Source: Sphingomonas glacialis (GTDB taxonomy: Bacteria > Pseudomonadota > Alphaproteobacteria > Sphingomonadales > Sphingomonadaceae). Taken from it: a DNA stretch of 64,000 nt. Shown in pieces: positions 49,092 to 56,421 of the stretch (the first letter of the stretch is position 1; every line of letters starts with the position of its first letter). The notes beneath the pieces were generated by a model, which saw only the letters and a list, made by a program, of their open reading frames with translations, did not search any database and was not told the origin of the DNA. Made by a program: the position numbers and the translations under genes. Where the stretch lies: assembly GCF_014653575.1 (NCBI RefSeq), contig NZ_BNAQ01000001.1:248001-312000 (forward strand), in the 5' to 3' direction.

Positions 49092-51446
49092 TTACGCCGC
49101 CGCGCTCATCGCGCTGCCAATCATCGCCGCGACCATATTGCCTTCGATCGGGCGGCTGAAGAGATACCCCTGAATGCTGCTGCACCCCTGCCCGCGCAGC
49201 TCGCTCAGTTGGTCGCGGTCCTCGACACCCTCGGCGGTCGTCTCCATGTGGAGCGCGGTCGCCAGGTCGACGATCGCCCGGACGATCGCCGCCGCGCTGC
49301 GGTCCTCGGCGACCGCGTCGACGAAACTCTTGTCGATCTTGATCTTGTCGAACGGGAAGCTGCGCAGATAGCTGAGCGACGAATAGCCGGTCCCGAAATC
49401 GTCGAGCGCGATCCGCACGCCCATCGCGCGCAATTTGTGGAGCAGCGTGACGACGGTCGTCTCGCCATCGAGAAACACCGACTCGGTGATCTCGATCTCG
49501 AGCCGGTCGGGGGAGAGCCCGCTATGGCTCAACGCCTGGAAGATGACGCTCGGAAAGCCCGAATTGCGAAATTGCAGCGGCGAGACATTGACCGCGACGC
49601 GGACATGCGCCGGCCAGGCAGTCGCTTGACGACACGCCTCCTGCATCACCCAATCGCCGATCGCGATGATCAGGCCGGTCTCCTCGGCAACTGAAATGAA
49701 CTCGATCGGCGGGACGTTGCCGCGCGTCGGATGCTCCCAGCGCAACAACGCCTCGAAACCGCCGATCCGATCGCGCTTGAGATCGAAGATTGGCTGGAAG
49801 TTGAGCCGGAACTGGCCGCTCTGGATCGCTTCGCGCAAGTCGAGCTCGAGCGCACGCCGCTTGCGCGCTGCGGCATCGAGCGCGGGCTCGAAGAAGCGGA
49901 ATACTCCGCGCCCGTCCTGCTTGGCACGATACAGCGCGAGGTCGGCATTCTTGAGCAACGCGTCGCTGTCGGCGCCGTCGTTCGGGCTGATCGCGATGCC
50001 GATGCTGGCCCCGGTAGCGATCTGATGCCCATCGACGAGCAACGGGCTGCGCATCTCATCGAGGATCGCCTGCGCCAAAGCGCGCGGGCGATCGACATCG
50101 TCATGATCGGCGAGGATGATCGCGAACTCGTCGCCGCCAAGCCGCGCGACGACTGCATCGCTGGCGATACGCGAGAGGATGTCGCCCATCTGGCGGAGCA
50201 AAGCGTCGCCGATCGGATGGCCGAGCGAATCGTTGATCCCCTTGAACCCGTCGAGATCGAGGCACAGCAAGGTCGTGCGCTGTCCGCGTTTGAGCGAACG
50301 CTGCAATTCGGACTCGAGCTGCTGGCAGAAATAGGTGCGGTTTGGCAGGCTGGTCAGCGTGTCGTGGAACGCGAGATGCGTGATGCGATGCTCCCGCTCG
50401 ACGATCCCCGCCGACATCCGGTTGAAGCTCTGCGCGAGCCGCCCGACCTCATCGTCGCTCTCGACCAGCAGTTCGGTGCGCGTGCCTTCCTCGAGCGCGC
50501 GCGCGGCCGCATCGAGCGCTGCGATCGGACGGGCGATTCCGTTCGCCAAGCGGCGGCTGCCGAGCAGGACGAGCAGCAGCCCCATCACGCCGGCGAGCGC
50601 GATACCGACCTCCATCGTGCGATACGCCGCCATCGCCGCTGCCCAGGGATAGCTCAGCAACAGGACCGCGCTCGGCTTGCCCGCCGGCCCGAGCAACGGC
50701 TTGGCGAGCGCCAGCGCATCGCCATCGCGCAGGGCCAGAAACGCCGGCTCGCTGCGTCCGCCGATTGCGGTCGCGACGAATGCGTCGAGCGCCCGCGACC
50801 CGGCAACGTCGCTCGATACGCCGTGCCACGATCCCTTCGCATCGCGTGTCAGGATCGTCGCGGCGAGCGGGATAGCGGACAGATGCTGCAACGCCGCCAT
50901 CTCGGCGCGATCGAGCGGAAGCGCGAACGTGACCCAACCGATTTCATTCGGGGCGAGGACCGGTGCGACGATGAGCCGGAATGCGCCGGTTCGCGTGGCG
51001 ATGACCGCCTCGGTCCGGCCGCGCGCGAGGGTGGTCGGCACGCTCGCGATCGCACGCCGAACGTCACCCGAGCCAGTACCGAAAACTTGCCCCTGAAGAT
51101 CTACGAAGAATGCCTGCGGCACGTCGGCGCGGGTGCGCAACGACGCGAGGGCAGACTCGATCGTCGGCCGATCGCCGCTCGCGACCGCCGAGCGGAAGCC
51201 GAAATCGCGCGTCAACACCGACGCGCTGTCCATAAGCGCGTGCGCGCGCATCGCCCAAATACGATCGTAGACGCTGCCGCTCGTCCGCAACTCGGCGCGG
51301 ACCGCGTCGCGGGCCTGGCCCCAGATCACGAGCTGCCCGACGATTGCGACAACGAGCAGGCTGGCTGCGAACAGCACGCCATATTGCACCGCGAGCCGCG
51401 TGCGCAGATGCCGGAAGCGCCACCGTGGCAGGGCCCGTACGGTCAT
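49092..51446 (-). CDS. membrane GGDEF-EAL cyclic-di-GMP protein
   Basis: A 784-residue protein: a membrane helix near residues 20-45, a periplasmic double-Cache-like sensor region (about 45-275), a second helix (about 278-298), a HAMP domain, GGDEF and EAL. The GGDEF active site is intact (RLGGDEFAI). The EAL domain keeps FEALLRW, NVSPLQF, EITESVF and DDFGTGYSSL, so it could both make and degrade c-di-GMP. It starts one base after the cupredoxin gene, so a periplasmic metal or redox signal is a plausible input. Confidence 0.92.
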   Translation of the reverse strand: MTVRALPRWRFRHLRTRLAVQYGVLFAASLLVVAIVGQLVIWGQARDAVRAELRTSGSVYDRIWAMRAHALMDSASVLTRDFGFRSAVASGDRPTIESALASLRTRADVPQAFFVDLQGQVFGTGSGDVRRAIASVPTTLARGRTEAVIATRTGAFRLIVAPVLAPNEIGWVTFALPLDRAEMAALQHLSAIPLAATILTRDAKGSWHGVSSDVAGSRALDAFVATAIGGRSEPAFLALRDGDALALAKPLLGPAGKPSAVLLLSYPWAAAMAAYRTMEVGIALAGVMGLLLVLLGSRRLANGIARPIAALDAAARALEEGTRTELLVESDDEVGRLAQSFNRMSAGIVEREHRITHLAFHDTLTSLPNRTYFCQQLESELQRSLKRGQRTTLLCLDLDGFKGINDSLGHPIGDALLRQMGDILSRIASDAVVARLGGDEFAIILADHDDVDRPRALAQAILDEMRSPLLVDGHQIATGASIGIAISPNDGADSDALLKNADLALYRAKQDGRGVFRFFEPALDAAARKRRALELDLREAIQSGQFRLNFQPIFDLKRDRIGGFEALLRWEHPTRGNVPPIEFISVAEETGLIIAIGDWVMQEACRQATAWPAHVRVAVNVSPLQFRNSGFPSVIFQALSHSGLSPDRLEIEITESVFLDGETTVVTLLHKLRAMGVRIALDDFGTGYSSLSYLRSFPFDKIKIDKSFVDAVAEDRSAAAIVRAIVDLATALHMETTAEGVEDRDQLSELRGQGCSSIQGYLFSRPIEGNMVAAMIGSAMSAAA

Positions 51447-51447
51447 C

Positions 51448-52056
51448 TCAGCGCCCGCGAATGGTGTAGGTGGTGGTGTACCCGGTCGCAGTCACCGTGG
51501 CCGATTGAGACAGCATATTGTCGGGCGCGCGGATTGATGGATGCCATACGCGGATCGTCGCGCCCCCAACCGGGACGTCCGTGATCGTCGCGTGCCCCTT
51601 CGCGTCCGATTGCACCGCATAAGGCGTTTCGACGACGATGATCGACCCGTTCATCGCATCGTGGATGTTACAGCCGAGGGCGACGACTCCGGGCTTGTCG
51701 AAGACGACAGAGCGAGTCTCTTCCTTGCCGTACAGCTTCAAGTCGAACTTGCGCGCTTTCGAGAAGGAATAGACGTGGTGGCGCACCTTGTCGCGATTGG
51801 GAAAGCTGACCGTCGCCCCGACCGGCACGATCAGCACGTGCGGGACGAACGCGATATTCTGCTGCGCCATCTCGTACGGGCCGCCCGGCTTCATCGCGCC
51901 GGCCGGTTTGCGGGGGGTATCGACGAGCACCACCGCACCGGCGAGCGGTTTGCCATCGGCGCCGATCACGTCGACCGAAACGGTCGCGGCGAAGGCCGGA
52001 AACGAACATGCGAGCGCCGCGGCCGCTCGGGTGAATCGCATAACATGGATTAACAT
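51448..52056 (-). CDS. secreted cupredoxin-like protein (methylamine-utilization-like)
   Basis: An exported protein of about 202 residues with a signal peptide ending near FPAFAAT. Its central domain resembles plastocyanin-type cupredoxins: copper ligands are probably the His in VRHHVYSFS and the Cys, His and Met in LGCNIHDAM. A C-terminal beta domain (SDAKGHATITDVPVG ... VWHPS) resembles a carboxypeptidase-regulatory-like fold. The start could be 52059 (GTG), 52056 (ATG) or 52041 (ATG). First gene of a two-gene unit with the GGDEF-EAL gene, divergent from the DUF3034 gene. Electron-transfer or copper-sensing roles are possible. Confidence 0.82.
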   Translation of the reverse strand: MLIHVMRFTRAAAALACSFPAFAATVSVDVIGADGKPLAGAVVLVDTPRKPAGAMKPGGPYEMAQQNIAFVPHVLIVPVGATVSFPNRDKVRHHVYSFSKARKFDLKLYGKEETRSVVFDKPGVVALGCNIHDAMNGSIIVVETPYAVQSDAKGHATITDVPVGGATIRVWHPSIRAPDNMLSQSATVTATGYTTTYTIRGR

Positions 52057-52088
52057 CACACCCGGCTAAGCCGGAAAGGTGGCGAAAA

Positions 52089-52107
52089 CGTAAAATACGT
52101 ATTTACG
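52089..52107. promoter_or_regulatory. AT-rich near-palindrome between cupredoxin and DUF3034 genes
   Basis: CGTAAAATACGTATTTACG is symmetric about TACGTA except for one extra A. It lies in the 119-base divergent gap and is followed by a second short palindrome, ACCCTAAGGGT, at 52110-52120. It may be an operator serving both directions or cover a promoter. Confidence 0.5.
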
Positions 52108-52175
52108 GAACCCTAAGGGTCTTTCCCTAGGCAACAGGCCGCGCCTGCACTTCAATCGGCGCGGGTAGGCGTATC

Positions 52176-53054
52176 ATGTTTCGACACTTTCAGGCTCTGG
52201 TCGTTTGCGCGCTCGCCTTGCTGTGCGCCTCTCCCGCCTTCGCCGGCGAATTGCGCCAGGGCGGCAAATTGATGCTGACGAGCGGGGTCTCGACCGTCGA
52301 GGGATCGGCCGGCGGCGGACTGGCGACTTGGGCGCTGATTGCCGGCAATGAGACCGATGCCGGGATCGGCGGCAGCGCGCATGCGACCATCGTCGCGCTG
52401 CCCGATTTCGACCTGAAGAGCGTCGGCGGCGCGATCGGCCTGCACAATCGCGTTGAATTCTCCTACGCGCACCAGAGCTTCGACACGCGCCGGGCGGGCG
52501 CGACGCTCGGGCTCGGGCGCAACTTCACGTTTGGCCAGGACGTGTTCGGTGCAAAACTGCGCGTGATCGGCGATGCGGTGTATGATCAGGACCGCGTGCT
52601 GCCGCAAATCTCGATCGGCGTGCAGTATCACCGCGCCACCAAGAGCGCGATCATCGCGGCGGTCGGCGGCAAGCACGCCCAGGGCACCGATTTCCTGCTG
52701 TCGGCGAGCAAGGTCGTGCTCGCGCGCAGTCTCGTTCTCGGCGCGACGGTTCGCTTCACCAAGGCCAATCAGTTCGGGCTGCTCGGTTTTGGCGGCGACC
52801 GGAGCGATGCCTATCACGCCGAATTCGAAGGGTCGGCTGGTCTGCTCGTCTCGCGCCGCCTGCTGCTTGGCGCCGAGATTCGCACCAAGCCCGACAATCT
52901 CGGTTTCGCGCGCGAGCGCAAAGCGGTGGATGCGTTTGCGGCGTGGCAATTCGAGCGCCACCTGACGGTGACTGCCGCCTATGCCGATCTCGGCAGTATC
53001 GCGACCTTCAAGCGCCAGCGCGGCGCATTCCTTTCGCTCCAGGCGAGCTTTTGA
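52176..53054 (+). CDS. DUF3034-family exported protein
   Basis: A 292-residue protein with a signal peptide (cleavage near PAFAG). The mature part reads as an outer-membrane barrel: LRQGGKLMLTSGVSTVEGSAG, GLHNRVEFSYAHQSFDTR, LGLGRNFTFGQDVFGAKLRV, alternating strands, and a final phenylalanine (LSLQASF). This matches DUF3034, whose function is unknown. It is followed 15 bases later by the haemoglobin gene, so the two form an operon. Confidence 0.85.
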   Translation: MFRHFQALVVCALALLCASPAFAGELRQGGKLMLTSGVSTVEGSAGGGLATWALIAGNETDAGIGGSAHATIVALPDFDLKSVGGAIGLHNRVEFSYAHQSFDTRRAGATLGLGRNFTFGQDVFGAKLRVIGDAVYDQDRVLPQISIGVQYHRATKSAIIAAVGGKHAQGTDFLLSASKVVLARSLVLGATVRFTKANQFGLLGFGGDRSDAYHAEFEGSAGLLVSRRLLLGAEIRTKPDNLGFARERKAVDAFAAWQFERHLTVTAAYADLGSIATFKRQRGAFLSLQASF

Positions 53055-53069
53055 GATAGGCGCGTTCCC

Positions 53070-53534
53070 ATGGTACTTCTTGCTCTCGCGCTCGCGCTTC
53101 AGACCACGCCGCCTGGCGAGGATCCCGTCGATCCCTATCCGCACAGCAACGCCAACGCCGGAGCGACGCCGTTCAAGGGCAGCGCGATGCTCGCCGCGTT
53201 CCACGGGCGCGCAGGCGTGGACCGGATCGCCGACGATCTCGTCACGCGCATCGTGATCGACCCGCGGATCGCCGATATCCTCAAAGGCCAGGACGAGGTG
53301 CGGTTGCGGCGGCTGCTCAAGGAGCAATTCTGTTACATCCTCAACGGCGGCTGCGGTTATAGTGGACGCACGATGCGCGAAGGCCACAAGAATCTCGGAC
53401 TGCAGACGGCCGACGTCGGTGCCCTCGTCGAGGATCTCCAGGCGGCGATGCGCAAGGAAGGCGTGCCCTTCGCCGCGCAGAATCGCTTTCTCGCCAAGCT
53501 CGCGCCGATCAAGCGCGATGCGGTTGAACGCTAG
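53070..53534 (+). CDS. group 1 truncated haemoglobin-like protein
   Basis: A 154-residue protein related to group 1 truncated haemoglobins. A hydrophobic start (MVLLALALALQTTPP) suggests export or membrane anchoring. The globin part begins MLAAFHGRAGVDRIADDLV, continues RLRRLLKEQFCYILNGGCGYSGRTM, and has the likely proximal heme ligand His106 in EGHKNLGLQTAD. Such proteins bind oxygen, NO or other small ligands. It is second in the DUF3034 operon; with the cupredoxin and c-di-GMP genes opposite, a gas- or redox-sensing envelope system is a reasonable guess. Confidence 0.85.
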   Translation: MVLLALALALQTTPPGEDPVDPYPHSNANAGATPFKGSAMLAAFHGRAGVDRIADDLVTRIVIDPRIADILKGQDEVRLRRLLKEQFCYILNGGCGYSGRTMREGHKNLGLQTADVGALVEDLQAAMRKEGVPFAAQNRFLAKLAPIKRDAVER

Positions 53535-53591
53535 GTTCGCTGACGCGTCCGCACGTGTGACAGGTCTGGACGTCGCGGGTAGAATGCCTAT

Positions 53592-53605
53592 ATACCGACC
53601 GGTAT
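53592..53605. promoter_or_regulatory. TetR operator ATACCG-AC-CGGTAT over the tetR start
   Basis: A perfect 6-2-6 palindrome whose last bases overlap the start codon (53604) of the TetR gene. The same palindrome with a different centre is at 54283-54296, and a degenerate copy is at 54235-54248. It is the likely autoregulatory site. Confidence 0.75.
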
Positions 53606-54218
53606 GAATAGCGTTTGCTCCCCCTCGGCGCCGAAAGGCAGGCCGCGTGAGTTCGACATTGACGAGGCACTGGGCCAGGCTTTGCTGGTGTTCTGGCGCA
53701 ACGGCTATGAGGCCGCGTCGATGACCGAGCTGACCAGTGCGATGGGCATCACCAAGCCAAGCCTGTACGCTGCGTTCGGCAATAAGGAGCAGCTGTTCCA
53801 CAAGGCGCTCGACCTCTACGAGCGCGAAAAACTGGCCTATATGACGTCGGCGCTCGAAGCACCGACGGCGCGCGGTGTCGCCGAACGCTTGCTGCGCGGA
53901 TCGCTCGAAATGCAGATGAGCACGTGCGATCCCAAGGGTTGCCTCGGGGTGATCAGCGCCGCGACCTGCGGCGCCGAGGCCGAACCCATCAAGGCCGAGG
54001 TCGTCAAGCGGCGCGCCTCGTCCGAGGCAGCGCTGGTCAAGCGCTTCGCCGAGGCACAGGCCGCGGGCGAATTCCCCGAAGGCATGACGCCCGAGGCCCT
54101 GACCCGCTTCCTTTTCGCGATCCTGCAAGGCCTCGCGCTGCAAGGCGGATCGGGCGCGACCTGCGCTGAGCTTTCGCAACTCGTCGAGACCAGCATGGCG
54201 GTTTGGCCGACCCAATAA
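53604..54218 (+). CDS. TetR/AcrR-family transcriptional regulator
   Basis: A 204-residue repressor. The N-terminal helix-turn-helix is typical: GRPREFDIDEALGQALLVFW, then MTELTSAMGITKPSLYAAFGNKEQLF. The C-terminal half is the ligand domain (CGAEAEPIKAEVVKRRASSE). It probably represses its own gene and the efflux operon that follows, and is released by pump substrates. ATG at 53604 lies inside the operator palindrome, so repression would block initiation directly. Confidence 0.93.
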   Translation: MNSVCSPSAPKGRPREFDIDEALGQALLVFWRNGYEAASMTELTSAMGITKPSLYAAFGNKEQLFHKALDLYEREKLAYMTSALEAPTARGVAERLLRGSLEMQMSTCDPKGCLGVISAATCGAEAEPIKAEVVKRRASSEAALVKRFAEAQAAGEFPEGMTPEALTRFLFAILQGLALQGGSGATCAELSQLVETSMAVWPTQ

Positions 54219-54234
54219 AAACTTGTCGATAAAT

Positions 54235-54248
54235 ATTCGGACCGGTAC
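54235..54248. promoter_or_regulatory. degenerate TetR operator ATTCGG-AC-CGGTAC
   Basis: Matches the operator at the tetR start in 11 of 14 positions, with a good right half-site. It lies 17 bases after the tetR stop and 35 bases before the next palindrome, giving a possible paired site for the efflux promoter. Confidence 0.4.
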
Positions 54249-54282
54249 AGAATGCCGTTGACGCACTCCTTTGGCGCTTTAT

Positions 54283-54296
54283 ATACCGAACGGTAT
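54283..54296. promoter_or_regulatory. TetR operator ATACCG-AA-CGGTAT before the RND operon
   Basis: A perfect 6-2-6 palindrome with the same arms as the one over the tetR start, in an AT-rich spot (TTTATATACC) that probably also holds the -10 region. It ends 250 bases before the first structural gene, leaving a long leader. Confidence 0.75.
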
Positions 54297-54346
54297 TGAA
54301 GCTGGATCCTAACGCGGAACCGGTAGCGGCAAAAGGGTCTGTGCCC

Positions 54347-54367
54347 ATGACCAACACGATCACCTGA
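54347..54367 (+). CDS. possible leader peptide MTNTIT
   Basis: A six-codon open frame, ATG-ACC-AAC-ACG-ATC-ACC-TGA, with AAAAGGG about nine bases upstream. It sits between the TetR operator and an intrinsic-terminator-like hairpin that begins a few bases after its stop. This is the arrangement of attenuator leaders. Three of the six codons are threonine. Translation has not been shown, and an ORF this short can arise by chance. Confidence 0.35.
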   Translation: MTNTIT

Positions 54368-54373
54368 CTGAAG

Positions 54374-54403
54374 GGTCCGGCGGTAATGCCGCGGGCCTTT
54401 TCT
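54374..54403 (+). terminator. terminator-like hairpin in the RND operon leader
   Basis: GGTCC-G-GCGG pairs with CCGC-GGGCC (nine base pairs including one G-T, one bulged G) across a five-base loop and is followed by TTTTCT. It lies after the TetR operator and 140 bases before the first gene, so it would stop transcription early unless relieved, for example by ribosome position on the leader peptide. Confidence 0.6.
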
Positions 54404-54476
54404 ACACTTTCCAAAGCTTGATCAGCAGGAAGCATGTGCGTCCTGGCATGATTTCTCACGCCCATCGCGCGGCTAC

Positions 54477-54516
54477 CGCAGACGAAGCCTCGTCTGCGTA
54501 GGGGGCTGCTCGTCTG
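54477..54516 (+). promoter_or_regulatory. leader hairpin with a duplicated 3' arm
   Basis: CGCAGACGA and TCGTCTGCG form a perfect nine-base stem with loop AGCC at 54477-54498. TCGTCTG occurs again at 54510-54516, so the left arm could pair with either copy. Two exclusive folds just upstream of the first gene's ribosome site (GAGGGGG) suggest post-transcriptional control. Confidence 0.4.
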
Positions 54517-54546
54517 TCCGCCAAAGACCCAAGAGGGGGATTTTCC

Positions 54547-54942
54547 ATGGCCTATCTCGACCTCGACAATATGTTCGCAGCGCCCGTCACCAGCCGCAGC
54601 CAGACGCCTGCCACCGCTGGGCTTGCCGGGTTCTCGGCGCTCGAATGGAGCGTCATTGCGCTGGCGCAACGCGATACGCTCGGCAGCCTTACCACCCCTG
54701 GCCGCCTGGCGCGCGCGCTTGGCGGCGTATTCGGGCGCGGTACCGCATCGCGGCTCGCCGATCCGAAGCTGGAAGCGCTCCGCCGCGCGGCGGTGCACGC
54801 CCGGCATCGCGGTTTCGCCCTGCCAACGGCTGAAATCGCGCATTTCCATTCGGTCGGCTTCAGCGAGGCGCAACTCGAAACGCTCATCACCAGCGTGACC
54901 GGAATGCGCGTCGGCCGTACCGACCGGAGGATCTTCGCATGA
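54547..54942 (+). CDS. small hypothetical protein heading the RND operon
   Basis: A 131-residue protein, cytosolic by sequence (no signal peptide or membrane helix). The N-terminus is MAYLDLDNMFAAPVTSRSQ, and the rest is mostly helical with basic residues (LARALGGVFGRGTASRLADP, RRAAVHARHRGFALP). I recognise no family. GAGGGGG precedes the ATG, and its stop overlaps the adaptor gene start (ATGA), so it is made together with the pump and may modulate it. Confidence 0.75.
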   Translation: MAYLDLDNMFAAPVTSRSQTPATAGLAGFSALEWSVIALAQRDTLGSLTTPGRLARALGGVFGRGTASRLADPKLEALRRAAVHARHRGFALPTAEIAHFHSVGFSEAQLETLITSVTGMRVGRTDRRIFA

Positions 54943-56210
54943 ACATGATCGCACCGATCGATACGACGCAGGAGCTTCGTACCGAATCCGACGTATCAAA
55001 ACCAAGGCGTTGGATGCGCTGGCAAAAACGCGCGGCTGTCCTGCTGCCGATCGCGGTCGCCGGGGTCGTCGGCGTCAAGCTGTTCGACCATTCCGACGCG
55101 GTCGCAGCGCTTCCGCCGCCCGCCGCCGTGACCATCGCCACGCCGTTGGTGCGCCAGGTCAGCGAGTGGGACGACTATGTCGGCCGCTTCGCGCCTAGCC
55201 GTAGCGTCGAGGTTCGCCCACGCGTCGCGGGTGAAGTGACCGGGGTGCATTTCCACGACGGCGATGTCGTCCGCCAGGGCCAATTGCTGTTCACGATCGA
55301 CTCCCGCCCCTTCGCCGCCGCGCTCGCCGAAGCACGCGCCAACGAGGCGAGTGCGCAAAGCGCGCTGGTGCTGGCGCGCACCGATCTCGGCCGCGCGACG
55401 CGGCTGATCGCCGACGATGCGGTTTCGGCCGGCGAAGTCGATGCACTGCGCGGGAAGCTGCAGGCGGCACAAGCCGGCCTCGCGGCGGCGCAAGCCCGCG
55501 TCCGGGCGCGCGCGCTCGATGTGTCCTTCACGCAGATCCGGGCACCGATCAGCGGACGCATCTCGGATCGCCGCGTCGATGCGGGCAATCAGGTCGCCGG
55601 CGGCGAAGGCACCGGCGGCACGGTGCTGACGACGATCAACGCGCTCGACCCGATCTACTTCACCTTCGACGGTTCGGAGGCGTTGTTCCTCAAGACGCAA
55701 CGCAACCGCCAGCCGGGTGCCGCTGCGCCTGCGGTCGAGATCCAGTTGCAGGACGAGACGAGCCATCGCTGGAAGGGCAAGCTCGACTTCACCGACAACG
55801 GGCTCGACACGCATTCGGGCACGATCCGCGGGCGTGCGGTGCTCGCCAATCCGGGGCTGTTCCTGACGCCGGGGATGTTCGGCAACATGCGGCTCGCCAG
55901 CGCCGGGACCAGGCCCGCTTTGCTCGTCCCCGACGATGCGGTGCAGACCGACCAGGCGCGCAAGGTCCTGCTCACGGTCGATGGCAACAATGTCGTCACC
56001 GCCAAGCCGGTCGTGCTCGGCGCGGTGGTCGACGGGATGCGCGTGATCCGATCGGGCGTGGGCCCGCAGGATCGCATCATCATCAAGGGCACGCAGATGG
56101 CGATGCCGGGTGCCAAGGTTGCGCCCACGGTCGGCAAGATCGCGGTTTCGGCGGATGCATCTGCGCCGACCGCGCAGCCAATCGCGGGCGAAGCGACGCT
56201 GAGCCGGTGA
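54939..56210 (+). CDS. RND efflux periplasmic adaptor subunit
   Basis: A 423-residue membrane fusion protein of the AcrA/MexE type. After a cytoplasmic tail and one membrane helix (LLPIAVAGVVGVKLF, about residues 35-50) come the lipoyl half VEVRPRVAGEVTGVHFHDGDV, an alpha-hairpin, the second lipoyl half TQIRAPISGRISDRRVDAGNQV, and beta-barrel parts (GMFGNMRLASAGT). It links the RND pump with the outer-membrane channel. The AcrA-type lipobox is missing, so anchoring is by the helix. Confidence 0.94.
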   Translation: MNMIAPIDTTQELRTESDVSKPRRWMRWQKRAAVLLPIAVAGVVGVKLFDHSDAVAALPPPAAVTIATPLVRQVSEWDDYVGRFAPSRSVEVRPRVAGEVTGVHFHDGDVVRQGQLLFTIDSRPFAAALAEARANEASAQSALVLARTDLGRATRLIADDAVSAGEVDALRGKLQAAQAGLAAAQARVRARALDVSFTQIRAPISGRISDRRVDAGNQVAGGEGTGGTVLTTINALDPIYFTFDGSEALFLKTQRNRQPGAAAPAVEIQLQDETSHRWKGKLDFTDNGLDTHSGTIRGRAVLANPGLFLTPGMFGNMRLASAGTRPALLVPDDAVQTDQARKVLLTVDGNNVVTAKPVVLGAVVDGMRVIRSGVGPQDRIIIKGTQMAMPGAKVAPTVGKIAVSADASAPTAQPIAGEATLSR

Positions 56211-56217
56211 CGCCCCT

Positions 56218-56309
56218 ACTCGTCACCCTCGCGAAGGCGAGGGTCCCGCTTCTTCTCCTACGACGGGGCAAGGCAGCGGGATTCCCGCCTTCGCGCGGAT
56301 GACGGGAGT
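56218..56309. repeat. intergenic palindromic repeat between adaptor and pump genes
   Basis: Two complementary arms, 56221-56250 and 56275-56304, each contain the sequence class CGTCA-CCC-CGCGAAGGCG-GGG-CCCGCT with mismatches. The unit can fold into one long stem with inner hairpins (CCCTCGCGAAGGCGAGGG). It resembles dispersed REP-like elements known from sphingomonad genomes. It sits in a 211-base gap inside the RND operon and may change the ratio of adaptor to pump mRNA. Confidence 0.7.
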
Positions 56310-56421
56310 GGCGTCTGTCCGGACCCAATAGCCGATCGATTCATCATTGCCGTTCGTCGCTTCGGCGTCCGCTCTTGGACGCTGCCCGGTGACGTGCGCG
56401 CTTCTTCGAGGGACACTGTCC

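Noticed and set aside
54347..54403. Threonine-biosynthesis attenuator
   Set aside because: No threonine gene follows and the peptide has only three Thr codons; I report the structure as an attenuator-like leader without assigning threonine control.
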